A DNA stretch of 64,000 nucleotides from Bacteroidota bacterium. GTDB lineage: Bacteria; Bacteroidota; Bacteroidia; Chitinophagales; JADIYW01. Position numbers and translations under genes: made by a program. Positions 1-7,761 of the stretch are shown one piece after another. Location: assembly GCA_963169645.1 (NCBI GenBank), contig CAUJCO010000009.1, forward strand, positions 1 to 64,000. Reading direction: 5' to 3'. Position 1 is the first letter of the stretch; the number at the start of each line of letters is the position of its first letter. The notes under the pieces are model-generated. The model was not told where the DNA came from and ran no database searches. It saw nothing but the letters and a program-made list of their open reading frames with translations.

Positions 1-571
1 TGTCGCTTTCTTTCTTTTTCGGCGCAACACTTTTTCTTTCTTTTTTTTGAGTCGCTTTTGAGGCATAGATTTGTTGTTCGATGTTTTCAATTTCATCGTG
101 GTCGAGGAGAGGGGTCGAACTTGTTTCGACAATCTCTTCTGTTGTATTCTCTGTAGTAATCTCCTGTGTATTCTCTGTACCTATAATAGTTCGTAGGTTA
201 ACGCCGCGCTGGCTAGTAGATAACCTACTACCTGGTTCGTAGGTAAACGACGAACTGAATTGTTGAAGAACTACTAACAGATTGGTATGATTTACACTAT
301 ACCATGTGCGACATGGAACCCCTTTTCGCTGGATTGTGATGAAGGGTAAATCGCCTATAATCTTCTTTGCTGTCTTAAATTCGGATTGAGTTAGGCGGGT
401 TTCTTGCATAAACTCAGCATCGTTTTTGTAAAACTCGTTGCCTTTCATTTTGCTGTCCCAATACATTACCTGCGAAAGTAAAACCCCCGCTGTCATGCTT
501 CCGGTAATGTCAATGTAGATTGGATAAACAGCAATAGGTTGCTGGTTCAGTGCTATAAGTACTTCTTTCAT
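1..571 (-). CDS. Winged-helix phage/plasmid replication-type protein, partial (3' end outside window)
   Basis: The reading frame opens at the ATG read from 571 and runs without a stop through 190 codons to the window edge, so the C-terminus is missing. Residues about 12-100 resemble the winged-helix domain at the N-terminus of phage and plasmid replisome-organiser proteins: a GSMTAGVLLSQVMYWD stretch, then a predicted helix-turn-helix around LTQSEFKTAKKII and the RKGVPCRTWYSVN wing. The tail is Thr/Glu-rich, then Lys-rich. Its G+C content is visibly higher than in the genes after 1.1 kb. It has its own good promoter and lies on the 3' side of a tRNA gene. Membership in the replication-initiator class is inferred from sequence pattern; a transcriptional regulator is the alternative. 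Confidence 0.72.
   Translation of the reverse strand, partial: MKEVLIALNQQPIAVYPIYIDITGSMTAGVLLSQVMYWDSKMKGNEFYKNDAEFMQETRLTQSEFKTAKKIIGDLPFITIQRKGVPCRTWYSVNHTNLLVVLQQFSSSFTYEPGSRLSTSQRGVNLRTIIGTENTQEITTENTTEEIVETSSTPLLDHDEIENIEQQIYASKATQKKERKSVAPKKKESD
190..249. repeat. Iteron-like repeats inside the replication-type gene
   Basis: The 8-mer GTAGGTWA occurs three times within 54 bases: GTAGGTTA at 193-200, its reverse complement TAACCTAC at 221-228, and GTAGGTAA at 239-246. The two direct copies are embedded in a longer near-identical unit, TTCGTAGGTTAACG at 190-203 and TTCGTAGGTAAACG at 236-249. Origins lying inside the initiator gene are known from lambdoid phages. An origin role here is inference. 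Confidence 0.45.
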
Positions 572-602
572 ATCGAAAAGTTTAAAGTTTGCTAAAATAG
601 AA

Positions 603-633
603 AATGCCGGGGTATTGTGGAAAGCCCGGCATT
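603..633. other. Perfect 9-bp inverted repeat in the leader of the replication-type gene
   Basis: AATGCCGGG at 603-611 is the exact reverse complement of CCCGGCATT at 625-633, with a 13-base spacer. It falls between the predicted promoter (703-733) and the start codon at 571, so it would form a G+C-rich hairpin in the 5' leader of the minus-strand mRNA. There is no T-run on either side, so it is not a clear terminator. It may be an operator or a translation-control hairpin. Confidence 0.5.
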
Positions 634-702
634 GATTCTACAAAAAGTAAACATTTTCGATATGTGCTATGCTTTCCACGTCACGGCAAATATCCTGTAT
701 TG

Positions 703-733
703 CAAAAGTACTAAATAATTCTCAAAGTTCAAA
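703..733 (-). promoter_or_regulatory. Bacteroidota-type promoter for the replication-type gene
   Basis: On the minus strand, TTTG (730-733) is followed after exactly 19 bases by TACTTTTG (703-710). This matches the Bacteroidota sigma-ABfr consensus TTTG-N19-TAnnTTTG in every defined position. It would start transcription near 697 and leave a leader of about 125 bases before the ATG at 571. Confidence 0.75.
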
Positions 734-836
734 ATAAGGGTAGTCTTTTGGTATTTACGGCAGCCCCTACCGAATGGGGTTCACTGTTTTCTGAATCGCA
801 AAACTACCCGGGCGACTCCGCAGAATCTAAAAATCT

Positions 837-968
837 AAAAAACCGCCAACCCGTGAAAGGAACCAGGCCTTGGGCAGTTCCAGGTCGGCGGTGTTGCAAG
901 GCAGCGAAAAGGATGGTACGGGCTTCGATGAATCGACTAATGTACCACACTGCAATGCAGCCTATTTG
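837..968 (-). ncRNA. Candidate structured small RNA with terminator, downstream of tRNA-fMet
   Basis: No coding frame is convincing here. On the minus strand, CCGCCGACC (from 891) pairs with GGTTGGCGG (ending at 843), with an inner stem GGAAC/GTTCC, and is followed at once by six T (842-837): a Rho-independent terminator. The single difference between the arms is a G-U pair in minus-strand RNA but an A-C mismatch in plus-strand RNA, which supports minus-strand transcription. Nearer the tRNA, GCAGUG can pair with CGCUGC around an inner UGGUAC/GUACCA hairpin. G+C is well above the surroundings. It may be a separate small RNA or the 3' trailer of the tRNA transcript. No known family was recognised. 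Confidence 0.5.
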
Positions 969-1041
969 TTGCGAAGGTGGGACTCGAACCCACGACCTAC
1001 GGGTTATGAGCCCGACGAGCTACCAACTGCTCCATCTCGCG
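969..1041 (-). tRNA. tRNA-fMet (initiator, anticodon CAT)
   Basis: Read on the minus strand, a 73-base cloverleaf folds with D stem GAGC/GCTC, anticodon loop CTCATAA, T arm GTGGG-TTCGAGT-CCCAC and discriminator A. Three features mark it as an initiator: the unpaired C1 x A72 at the acceptor end, the A11:U24 pair in the D stem, and three consecutive G:C pairs closing the anticodon loop. CCA is not encoded (CAA follows the discriminator). The A7-C66 and U27-U43 positions look mispaired, which is slightly unusual. Confidence 0.93.
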
Positions 1042-1049
1042 GTGTGGTG

Positions 1050-1057
1050 CAAAGATA
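1050..1057 (-). promoter_or_regulatory. -7 element of the tRNA-fMet promoter
   Basis: TATCTTTG on the minus strand matches TAnnTTTG and lies eight bases upstream of the mature tRNA 5' end. No good TTTG box is present at the expected -33 distance, so only the -7 half is supported. Confidence 0.5.
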
Positions 1058-1188
1058 CAACTTTATTTATCTTTTTTCAGATTAAGTTTGAGTAAATATT
1101 TTTTAAAAATCATTTCAAAGAAAAAAATAGCTGGAACTACAAAAGCAAAAAATATGTTATCTTTATTTCAATCAAAAAAAATAAACAC

Positions 1189-1770
1189 ATGAAAAAAGTT
1201 TTTTATTCTTTAGCTATTTTAATGAGTACTTTATTTTTACAAAGTTGCTCATATAATACACTTGTTTCCGGTGATGAAGGTGTAAAAAAAGCGTGGGCAG
1301 ATGTGGAAGCATCTTACCAACGAAGAGCTGATTTAATTGGTAATTTAGTTGAAACCGTTAAAGGTGAAGCAAAATTTGAGAAAGAAACTTTAACCGCTGT
1401 TATCGAAGCAAGAGCCAAAGCAACATCTATCCAATTAAAAACAGACGATTTGACACCGGAAAATATTGCTAAATTCCAACAAGCTCAAAGTCAACTTAGT
1501 GGTGCATTATCTCGTTTGTTAGTGGTAGCTGAACAATATCCAAATTTAAAAGCAACTCAGGCATTTGAAAATTTAATGAATGAATTAGAACGTACTGAAA
1601 ACAGAATAAACATAGCACGTAGAGATTACAATGCTGCCGTGCAAGATTACAACACACATGTACGTTCATTTCCATCTAATTTAATTGCTAAAATGTTTGG
1701 TTTTAAAACACATGAGCCTTTTAAAGCAGATCCGGGTTCTGAAAAAGCACCTAAAGTAAATTTTGACTAA
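1189..1770 (+). CDS. lemA: LemA family lipoprotein
   Basis: This 193-residue protein begins with a lipoprotein signal (hydrophobic 5-17, lipobox LQSC, Cys20) and continues with the all-helical LemA domain, including the family stretch NLVETVKGEAKFEKETL. Length is typical for LemA. The biochemical role of the family is not firmly known; it is associated with the cell envelope. The next gene starts inside its stop codon (TAATG at 1768-1772), so it is the first gene of a lemA-TPM-TPM operon, an arrangement common in Bacteroidota. Translation probably starts at the ATG given, since it directly begins the signal peptide. Confidence 0.93.
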   Translation: MKKVFYSLAILMSTLFLQSCSYNTLVSGDEGVKKAWADVEASYQRRADLIGNLVETVKGEAKFEKETLTAVIEARAKATSIQLKTDDLTPENIAKFQQAQSQLSGALSRLLVVAEQYPNLKATQAFENLMNELERTENRINIARRDYNAAVQDYNTHVRSFPSNLIAKMFGFKTHEPFKADPGSEKAPKVNFD

Positions 1771-2207
1771 TGGTATCGGCACGAAATTTTCTGACAGATG
1801 AAGAAAAAGATTTACTCGTACAAACTATTCGAAAAGTAGAAGCACATACGAGTAGTGAAATTCGCATCCATTTTGACGACCATTGCGAGCAAGATGTAAT
1901 GGATAGAGCCATTTCAGTTTTCTATCAACTAAATATGGAAAAAACCATTTTCAGAAATGGCGTGCTGATATACTTTGCTATTAAAGACAAACAGTTTGCC
2001 GTTATTGGCGACGAAGCGATACATCAAAAAGTAGATGCCGATTATTGGAAAACAATTAGCAATGAACTACATCAAAATTTAAGAGACGGAAGCCCTTTTC
2101 AAGCAATAGTGAAAGCTGTTCAACATATAGGTCAAACATTAGCTATCTATTTTCCGGATATCGATAAACTAAATAAAAACGAACTTTCGGATGAAATTTC
2201 ATTTTAA
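1770..2207 (+). CDS. TPM domain protein, soluble
   Basis: The 145-residue product consists of one TPM (TLP18.3/Psb32/MOLO-1) domain: the N-terminal LTDEEKDLLVQTIRKVEAHTS helix, the SSEIRIHF strand, GVLIYFAIKDKQFAVIGD and a C-terminal helical part. There is no signal peptide or membrane segment, so it is probably cytoplasmic, unlike its downstream paralogue. Plant TPM proteins act in photosystem II turnover and some show phosphatase activity; the bacterial role is unsettled. The start codon overlaps the lemA stop, and its 3' end overlaps the next gene by 17 bases, indicating coupled translation. Confidence 0.88.
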   Translation: MVSARNFLTDEEKDLLVQTIRKVEAHTSSEIRIHFDDHCEQDVMDRAISVFYQLNMEKTIFRNGVLIYFAIKDKQFAVIGDEAIHQKVDADYWKTISNELHQNLRDGSPFQAIVKAVQHIGQTLAIYFPDIDKLNKNELSDEISF

Positions 2208-2955
2208 AAAAATAGGATTTTTATTTTTCTTCATTATCTCTTGTTTTGTTACAGCACAAACAGTGGATAAAGAAGGAATTCCTATTCCACCTCAACCACC
2301 TAAATTGGTGAACGATTATGCCGAATTAATGACGATTTCTAATCGTGAAAATTTGGAAAATAAATTACTGGCTTACAACGATTCAACATCCACACAAATT
2401 TGTGTAGTAACCGTCAATACAATTGGCGACTATGAAATCAGCGATTATGCCGTCCGGTTAGGAAGAAGTTGGGGCATCGGACAAAAAGATAAAAACAATG
2501 GCATTTTAATTTTAGTAGCAAAGAACGAACGAAAAGTAGATATTGAAATTGGCTATGGTTTAGAAAGTTATATTACCGATTACGATTCAAAAGAAATAAT
2601 TGATGCCATTCTTGTTCCTGCATTTAAACAAAATCATTATTACCAAGGTATTGACGAAGCCACCTCAAGAATTATAGCACAATTACAAGGCACGTATTCT
2701 GCACCGGCCAAATCAAAATCAGCCGTTGATGCATTACCGGATTGGGCTTTTATTCTAATAATGACGGTTATTTTTATCATCATTATTTCAATTATATCAT
2801 CCGGAAAATCTACCGTGTCTATTGGCGGTGGCGGTTGGACATGGACAAGTGGTGGCGGCGGTGGAAGCTCATGGAGTGGCGGCGGAAGCAGTAGCAGTTT
2901 TGGTGGTTTTGGCGGTGGCAGTTTCGGTGGCGGTGGTAGCTCCGGAAGCTGGTAA
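2191..2955 (+). CDS. TPM domain membrane protein with Gly/Ser-rich tail (YgcG-like)
   Basis: The 254-residue protein has a Sec signal peptide (about 1-22), a TPM domain (about 35-165) with the typical VNDYAELM start and GILILVAKNERKVDIEIGYGLE core, one membrane helix (about 185-205) and a tail of about 45 residues made almost only of Gly, Ser, Phe and Trp. This is the classic YgcG architecture: an extracytoplasmic TPM domain anchored by one helix, with the Gly-rich tail in the cytoplasm. It is the last gene of the lemA operon. Confidence 0.92.
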   Translation: MKFHFKKIGFLFFFIISCFVTAQTVDKEGIPIPPQPPKLVNDYAELMTISNRENLENKLLAYNDSTSTQICVVTVNTIGDYEISDYAVRLGRSWGIGQKDKNNGILILVAKNERKVDIEIGYGLESYITDYDSKEIIDAILVPAFKQNHYYQGIDEATSRIIAQLQGTYSAPAKSKSAVDALPDWAFILIMTVIFIIIISIISSGKSTVSIGGGGWTWTSGGGGGSSWSGGGSSSSFGGFGGGSFGGGGSSGSW

Positions 2956-3075
2956 AAAATCAAATTACTTCGTATTAATTGCGGTTCTATTTTATTAAAA
3001 ATAGATTGGTAAGCTTTTTGATACTACTAATTTGTGAAGAATACTTAAAACGATAAAAAATTAAATGGGTTTAAA

Positions 3076-3083
3076 TATTTTTG
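3076..3083 (+). promoter_or_regulatory. -7 promoter element
   Basis: TATTTTTG matches TAnnTTTG. It covers a possible TTG start at 3081, which therefore cannot be translated from this transcript, and supports the ATG at 3102 as the start of the next gene. No convincing -33 TTTG is seen. Confidence 0.5.
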
Positions 3084-3101
3084 CGTGATAAAATTTCCGA
3101 C

Positions 3102-3632
3102 ATGAAAAAATTGCTCTACTTAGCACTTACCTTGCTTTTATTTTCTGCTTGTAATAAGGATAAAAAGTCTATTGAATTTAAGAAAATAGTCAACTTAGAT
3201 TTGGGGAATTTAGCCAAAGAGAATGCCACCATACGAGCAACAGCCGTATTTATGAATATCACGGATGAAGAATATCATTTAAAAGATTTGGTTTTAGATT
3301 TTACGATTGATGGCAAAAATGTTGGAACGATTGTATCTAAGACAGATAAGGTAATTCAACCGAATTCCGAGTTTTCCATTCCAATAAGATATTCATACGA
3401 AACCAATGCATTTAAATTAGAAAATCATGAACCTGCAAGCACGTATGCCATTCAACTTTTAGGTGATTTAAATGTGAAAGATAAAAACGGACAAGATATC
3501 AGTACAAAAGTAAAATTCGCAGAAACGTACGAATATTTATCCAATAAAGAAGAACGCATCGAGAAAAGAGAAAACAGACGTGAAGAACGTAAAAGAAAAC
3601 GTGAAGAGCGTAAAAAAGAAAAACAAGACTAA
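3102..3632 (+). CDS. LEA14/WHy-like lipoprotein
   Basis: The 176-residue protein starts with a lipoprotein signal (lipobox FSAC). Residues about 30-140 look like a LEA type 2 (WHy) beta-sandwich: alternating strands with TAVFMNITDEEYHLKDLVLDF, a short loop, then GKNVGTI. The last 30 residues are a strongly charged Arg/Lys/Glu helix. The start is taken at this ATG because it begins the signal peptide and lies downstream of the -7 box; a TTG 21 bases upstream is inside the promoter. A second LEA14-like gene follows 19 bases downstream. Function is unknown beyond a periplasmic, probably protein-stabilising, fold. Confidence 0.75.
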   Translation: MKKLLYLALTLLLFSACNKDKKSIEFKKIVNLDLGNLAKENATIRATAVFMNITDEEYHLKDLVLDFTIDGKNVGTIVSKTDKVIQPNSEFSIPIRYSYETNAFKLENHEPASTYAIQLLGDLNVKDKNGQDISTKVKFAETYEYLSNKEERIEKRENRREERKRKREERKKEKQD

Positions 3633-3651
3633 ACTATATTGAACAACTACT

Positions 3652-4182
3652 ATGAAACCACTACAACTATTTGTTATTTTATTTCTTTCCATTTCTACTT
3701 TAATTGCTAAAGATGATAAAGAGCCATATTTGGTAAAAACAAAAGATTTTAAAGTAGAAAATTTTTCATTGAAACAAATAGGATTTGGAATTACTGCTGT
3801 TATCTACAATCCATACAAAGTAAAAGTAACAGTAGATGAAATATTAATAGATGTATTTATTGGTGATAAAAAATTAGGCACTATCACGGAAGCTGAAGAT
3901 GTAAAAATAAAAAAAGAAAGTGCTTTTGATTTACCTTTAAAAATAGATGTAAAAACAGCCAATACGGCAGCAAAGTTTTTTACGGAAGGTACCAAAATGG
4001 TATTGTTAGGTAAAAAAATTCGCGTTGATTACAAAGGTTATGTAAAAGTAAAAGCATTAGGTTTTATTCCGGTAAAAGTAAAAATAGATCAATTTGAATA
4101 CTTTACGTTGAAAGACATTATGAGCACTCCGGAAAAACCAACGGAAACAAAAAATGAAACAGCACCGGCTGCAAAACCATAA
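3652..4182 (+). CDS. LEA type 2 family protein, exported
   Basis: The 176-residue product has a Sec signal peptide (about 1-19, ending STLIA) without a lipobox. It contains a LEA14/WHy domain with the family pattern FKVENFSLKQIGFGITAVIYNPYK, GDKKLGTI and VDYKGYVKVKALGF. The end is Pro/Ala/Lys-rich. Its neighbour upstream is a lipidated paralogue, so the pair is probably co-transcribed. No enzymatic role is expected; LEA14 domains are thought to protect or bind other macromolecules. Confidence 0.78.
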   Translation: MKPLQLFVILFLSISTLIAKDDKEPYLVKTKDFKVENFSLKQIGFGITAVIYNPYKVKVTVDEILIDVFIGDKKLGTITEAEDVKIKKESAFDLPLKIDVKTANTAAKFFTEGTKMVLLGKKIRVDYKGYVKVKALGFIPVKVKIDQFEYFTLKDIMSTPEKPTETKNETAPAAKP

Positions 4183-4212
4183 TGCTTGTAAATAAATTGT
4201 AACTTAGCATGG

Positions 4213-5424
4213 ATGAATGCAACATCCGAATCCAATTTTATTTTTTCCAATTTTGCTAAACTATTTTCCGGATTAGCATTGGTGCAAGTCATCAATTTTA
4301 TTTTTTCTCTCATCTTACCAAAATATATTTCAGCCACTTCGTTTGCTGAATTTGGTATTTTTATTTCCATAATATATATTTTTATTGAAATCATCAATGC
4401 AAAATTAGACATTGCTGTCATGCTGGGAAATAGCAAAGCACAGGCAGAGAACATTGTAAACACAGCCATTGGTATAGCCATTATTCTTTCTGGCTTATTA
4501 TTGTTGATAGCATTGTTATTTTTCTTTTTTGTTCCAAAAATATTTTTAATAATTCCGTTCATTACATTGCTGTATGGCATTCATCAACCTATAATTACAT
4601 TATTAAACAAGCAAGAGCAATATCAACAAATCAATTTATTTCGAGCTATACAAGTAAGTACCACTGCATTTGCAACCTTAGCTTTGGCATACTTAAAAAT
4701 TCCACATGCACTCATTATAGGTTTTAGCATTGGTTTATTTATAAGCACTTGGTACACGCTACGATTTATTAAATTTGACATCCATTTTGAACAAATAAAA
4801 GCAACATTAAAACAGTTTGACCAATTTCCAAAATATGGAACGTGGTCATCTTTATTAAATAATGTTTCCAGAAATAGTGTGCCTTTAATTATGTCACCAT
4901 TTTTTGCACCGCAACTCATCGGTTATTATACGTATGCTACACGCTTATTAAATGCACCAACCGGAATGTATAGCAATGCATTGGGTCAAGTATATTTTAA
5001 AATTGCAACACACACAGACACCAAAATAGTAAAATCAACCACCATAAAAATTTGTATTACCACATTTTTTATAGGATTTGTACCAACCATCTTATTTTTA
5101 TTATTTGGTCAAGATATATTTCTACATTTATTTGGCACTGAATGGCAAACAGCAGGAAAAGTGGCTCAACACCTTATTTTATGGTACTTTGCAGGCGTCA
5201 TCGTCTCTCCTATTTCCAGCATATTAGATATAAAATACAAACTAAAATTTGAATTCATTTATAATCTAATAGTTTGTATTGCGAGAATTTTAGCCATTGT
5301 TATCGGTGGAATTTTACAACAATTTTATTTGTCCATTTTTTTATTTTCCATAGTCGGAATTATGTCTAACGTATATCTGTTGTTCTATATTCATACGCAA
5401 TTATTAAAAGATGATTCAAATTAA
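4213..5424 (+). CDS. Polysaccharide flippase (Wzx/MATE-like)
   Basis: This 403-residue protein is almost entirely membrane helices, about twelve, with the N-terminal amphipathic FSNFAKLFSGLALVQVINFIFSLILPKY pattern of oligosaccharide flippases. It probably moves a lipid-linked glycan across the inner membrane. The stop overlaps the start of the asparagine-synthetase-like gene by 14 bases, so the two are translationally coupled and likely act on the same glycan or surface polymer. An ATG four bases upstream is out of frame. Confidence 0.85.
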   Translation: MNATSESNFIFSNFAKLFSGLALVQVINFIFSLILPKYISATSFAEFGIFISIIYIFIEIINAKLDIAVMLGNSKAQAENIVNTAIGIAIILSGLLLLIALLFFFFVPKIFLIIPFITLLYGIHQPIITLLNKQEQYQQINLFRAIQVSTTAFATLALAYLKIPHALIIGFSIGLFISTWYTLRFIKFDIHFEQIKATLKQFDQFPKYGTWSSLLNNVSRNSVPLIMSPFFAPQLIGYYTYATRLLNAPTGMYSNALGQVYFKIATHTDTKIVKSTTIKICITTFFIGFVPTILFLLFGQDIFLHLFGTEWQTAGKVAQHLILWYFAGVIVSPISSILDIKYKLKFEFIYNLIVCIARILAIVIGGILQQFYLSIFLFSIVGIMSNVYLLFYIHTQLLKDDSN

Positions 5425-6922
5425 GTTAGCATATCATGCGGTGCATCATTGGCATCAATCTGCTTCTATTGCGGTAATTGGAAATCCATTTTATGAAGAT
5501 GAAATATGTAATGAAGTTAAATTAGCTTCGCTCTTTTCAATTGATGATGCAATAGAATCACATCTACAAAAAATAAAAAAACTAAATGGACATTTTTCCG
5601 TCGTTATTGAGTCAAACGATTATATTTTATTGGCAGTTGACAAGATGAGGACATTTCCTATCTTCATAAAAAAAACAACAAATTCTATTTGTATCAGTGA
5701 TAAAATTTATGTTGATGAATGTCATTATAACGATGAACAGGCCGAAGTTTTCAAAAAAATATATTGCACGGAAGGAAATCATACCTTACTTAAAGAATGG
5801 AAACAATTACAAGCAGGACAATACGCTATCATAAATAAAAAAGATTCTACAATATTTATTGCAGATTATTATCAGCATAAAAAAAATAAAAACTACGAAA
5901 GAAAAACAGAATATGAATCTAAAATTGAGTTACAACAATTAGAAGTACAACTCATTGATAAAATTAAAAAACAAACACGCGGAAAAAACATACTCTTGCC
6001 ACTTTCCGGTGGTTACGATTCGCGTTATTTATTATTACTTCTTTTATCCAACAAAATAGAAAACATTACATGTTTCACCTATGGCCGTAGTGAAAGTTAC
6101 GAAGTAAAAACAGCTGAGAAAATATGCAGAAAGTTAAACGTAAAATGGCATTTCATTGAATATACCGATGCATTATTAAGTCGATTTTTCACCGATGAAT
6201 GGCAACAATATACACAACAAAATCATGCATTTTCTTCATTACCTCATGAACAAGATTTTTTTGCACTATCTTATTTAAAATCTAAAAATTTACTACCTAA
6301 AAATGCCATTTTAATAAATGGTTTTTGTCAAGATGGAATTGCCGGAAGCATTTTTGAACCGATAATACAAACGGATGTAGTAAAATATATCAACAATAAA
6401 TATGGCGTAAACATTGACACTTCCGAAATAGAAAACTCTTGGGATGGTTATCAGCATTGGTTTATACAAAATAGAGTTTCAAAATTTATTATTAATTCTG
6501 TTCGTGTATATACTTATTTTGGGATTGATTTTTATTTGCCATTTTGGGAAAACAATTGGATTCAATTTTGGTATAATTTACCCATGTCATTCAAAATTCA
6601 ACAAGCATTTTACAATGATTATATCTTCAAAAATTGGTTTGAAAAATATGCGATTAGCTATCGTAAACCAAACTATGATACCACGTTAAAATATTATGCG
6701 ATAAAAAAAATTGCAAAAAAATATCTACCTAAAAAAATAACAAAATTTATACAAAACAAAAACAGCCAAAACATAAACAAAGATGCCAATAATACGTTAT
6801 TCCTATACGATGCCATTTATAATAAATTGAATGATACATCTATCTCAAAAAATTATAAAATAAATGACATTCATGCTTTATATTTATTACAGCAATTAAA
6901 ACAACTTTTTCAACTTAAATAA
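5411..6922 (+). CDS. Asparagine-synthetase-like ATP-pyrophosphatase without glutaminase cysteine
   Basis: The 503-residue protein has the PP-loop SGGYDSR near residue 200 and the following TYGRSESYEVKTAEKI helix typical of the AsnB synthetase domain. The N-terminal part resembles the class II glutamine amidotransferase fold, but residue 2 is Ile instead of the required Cys, so it cannot hydrolyse glutamine in the usual way. Such proteins occur in surface-polysaccharide clusters as amidating or acyl-adenylating enzymes; the coupled upstream flippase fits this. The C-terminal half is very AT-rich with Lys/Asn-rich runs. The substrate is unknown. Confidence 0.8.
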   Translation: MIQIKLAYHAVHHWHQSASIAVIGNPFYEDEICNEVKLASLFSIDDAIESHLQKIKKLNGHFSVVIESNDYILLAVDKMRTFPIFIKKTTNSICISDKIYVDECHYNDEQAEVFKKIYCTEGNHTLLKEWKQLQAGQYAIINKKDSTIFIADYYQHKKNKNYERKTEYESKIELQQLEVQLIDKIKKQTRGKNILLPLSGGYDSRYLLLLLLSNKIENITCFTYGRSESYEVKTAEKICRKLNVKWHFIEYTDALLSRFFTDEWQQYTQQNHAFSSLPHEQDFFALSYLKSKNLLPKNAILINGFCQDGIAGSIFEPIIQTDVVKYINNKYGVNIDTSEIENSWDGYQHWFIQNRVSKFIINSVRVYTYFGIDFYLPFWENNWIQFWYNLPMSFKIQQAFYNDYIFKNWFEKYAISYRKPNYDTTLKYYAIKKIAKKYLPKKITKFIQNKNSQNINKDANNTLFLYDAIYNKLNDTSISKNYKINDIHALYLLQQLKQLFQLK

Positions 6923-6929
6923 AATTATC

Positions 6930-7760
6930 ATGACAAAATATTTTATCGGTATTACAACTTTGATTATCTCCGTTTTAGTTTTCAATCAATGCAATCGGAA
7001 AGCCAATGCAACCAACTCAGGCGTAGAAAATCACAAAACGGCAAAATTAATTAGCATGGAAAAAAATGGAATTACCTTAACAGAGTTCTATGCTCCGGAA
7101 ACATTTGAAAACGCAAGCATCCTACAATCTATGAATGCGAGTATGGAAGAGTTGGACAATAATATTATCAGCCTTAATTTTTCCACTACCAATTATAAAT
7201 TGGGCGAACAAACCAATAGAACTTCTATAAAAAATTGTGCCAATGCTGTGGATGGTCAACATATTCATTGTATTGTTGACAATCAACCGTATAATGCATT
7301 ATATAAAGATAGTGCTAAAGTAAAAACCCTGAGCGACGGACAGCACATTGTATTGTCGTTTTTGTCGCGTTCATATCATGAAAGTATAAAAAATAAAAAT
7401 GCGTACACATTAACCTCTGTCATTACAGGAAAATCAAGATATACCGCTCGGTACGCTGCTCCGGATTTAACCAGCCCAATGTTATTTTACAGTCGCCCGA
7501 AAGGTGAATACAAAGGCGATGACACTAAGGCTGTTTTATTAGATTTTTATTTAGTAAATGTTGATTTATCAAAAGATGGGTACAAAGTAAAAGCCGAAAT
7601 AAATGGCAATGTATTTATGTTAGATAAATGGTGTGGTTATTTTATAGAAGGTTTGCCATTAGGTGAAAACACCATCAAATTAACTTTAGTAGATGCTAAA
7701 GGTAAAAAGGTAGAAGGTGCATTTAATGAAACAGAACGAAAAATAAAATTAAGCAACTAA
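6930..7760 (+). CDS. Putative lipoprotein of unknown function
   Basis: The 276-residue product has a hydrophobic N-terminus ending in FNQC, a plausible lipobox. The body is predicted beta-rich, and the end (VDLSKDGYKVKAEINGNVF, WCGYFIEGLPLGENTIKLTLVD) looks like an immunoglobulin-like fold. Similar Bacteroidota proteins have, as far as I recall, been labelled phosphopeptide-binding, but nothing here shows such binding. It begins seven bases after the asparagine-synthetase-like gene and may be the third gene of that operon. It converges on aroQ with one base between stops. Confidence 0.7.
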   Translation: MTKYFIGITTLIISVLVFNQCNRKANATNSGVENHKTAKLISMEKNGITLTEFYAPETFENASILQSMNASMEELDNNIISLNFSTTNYKLGEQTNRTSIKNCANAVDGQHIHCIVDNQPYNALYKDSAKVKTLSDGQHIVLSFLSRSYHESIKNKNAYTLTSVITGKSRYTARYAAPDLTSPMLFYSRPKGEYKGDDTKAVLLDFYLVNVDLSKDGYKVKAEINGNVFMLDKWCGYFIEGLPLGENTIKLTLVDAKGKKVEGAFNETERKIKLSN

Positions 7761-7761
7761 A

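Noticed and set aside
748-1095. Open frame on the plus strand across the tRNA-fMet gene
   Set aside because: It is the antisense translation of the tRNA (GGTRTHDLRV type), a well-known false protein; nothing else supports it.
2640-2963. Pro-rich minus-strand frame opposite the Gly-rich tail
   Set aside because: It only mirrors the GGN-rich tail of the TPM gene (Gly codons read as Pro).
4089-4580. 163-codon minus-strand frame over the flippase start
   Set aside because: Antisense to two real genes and without family features.
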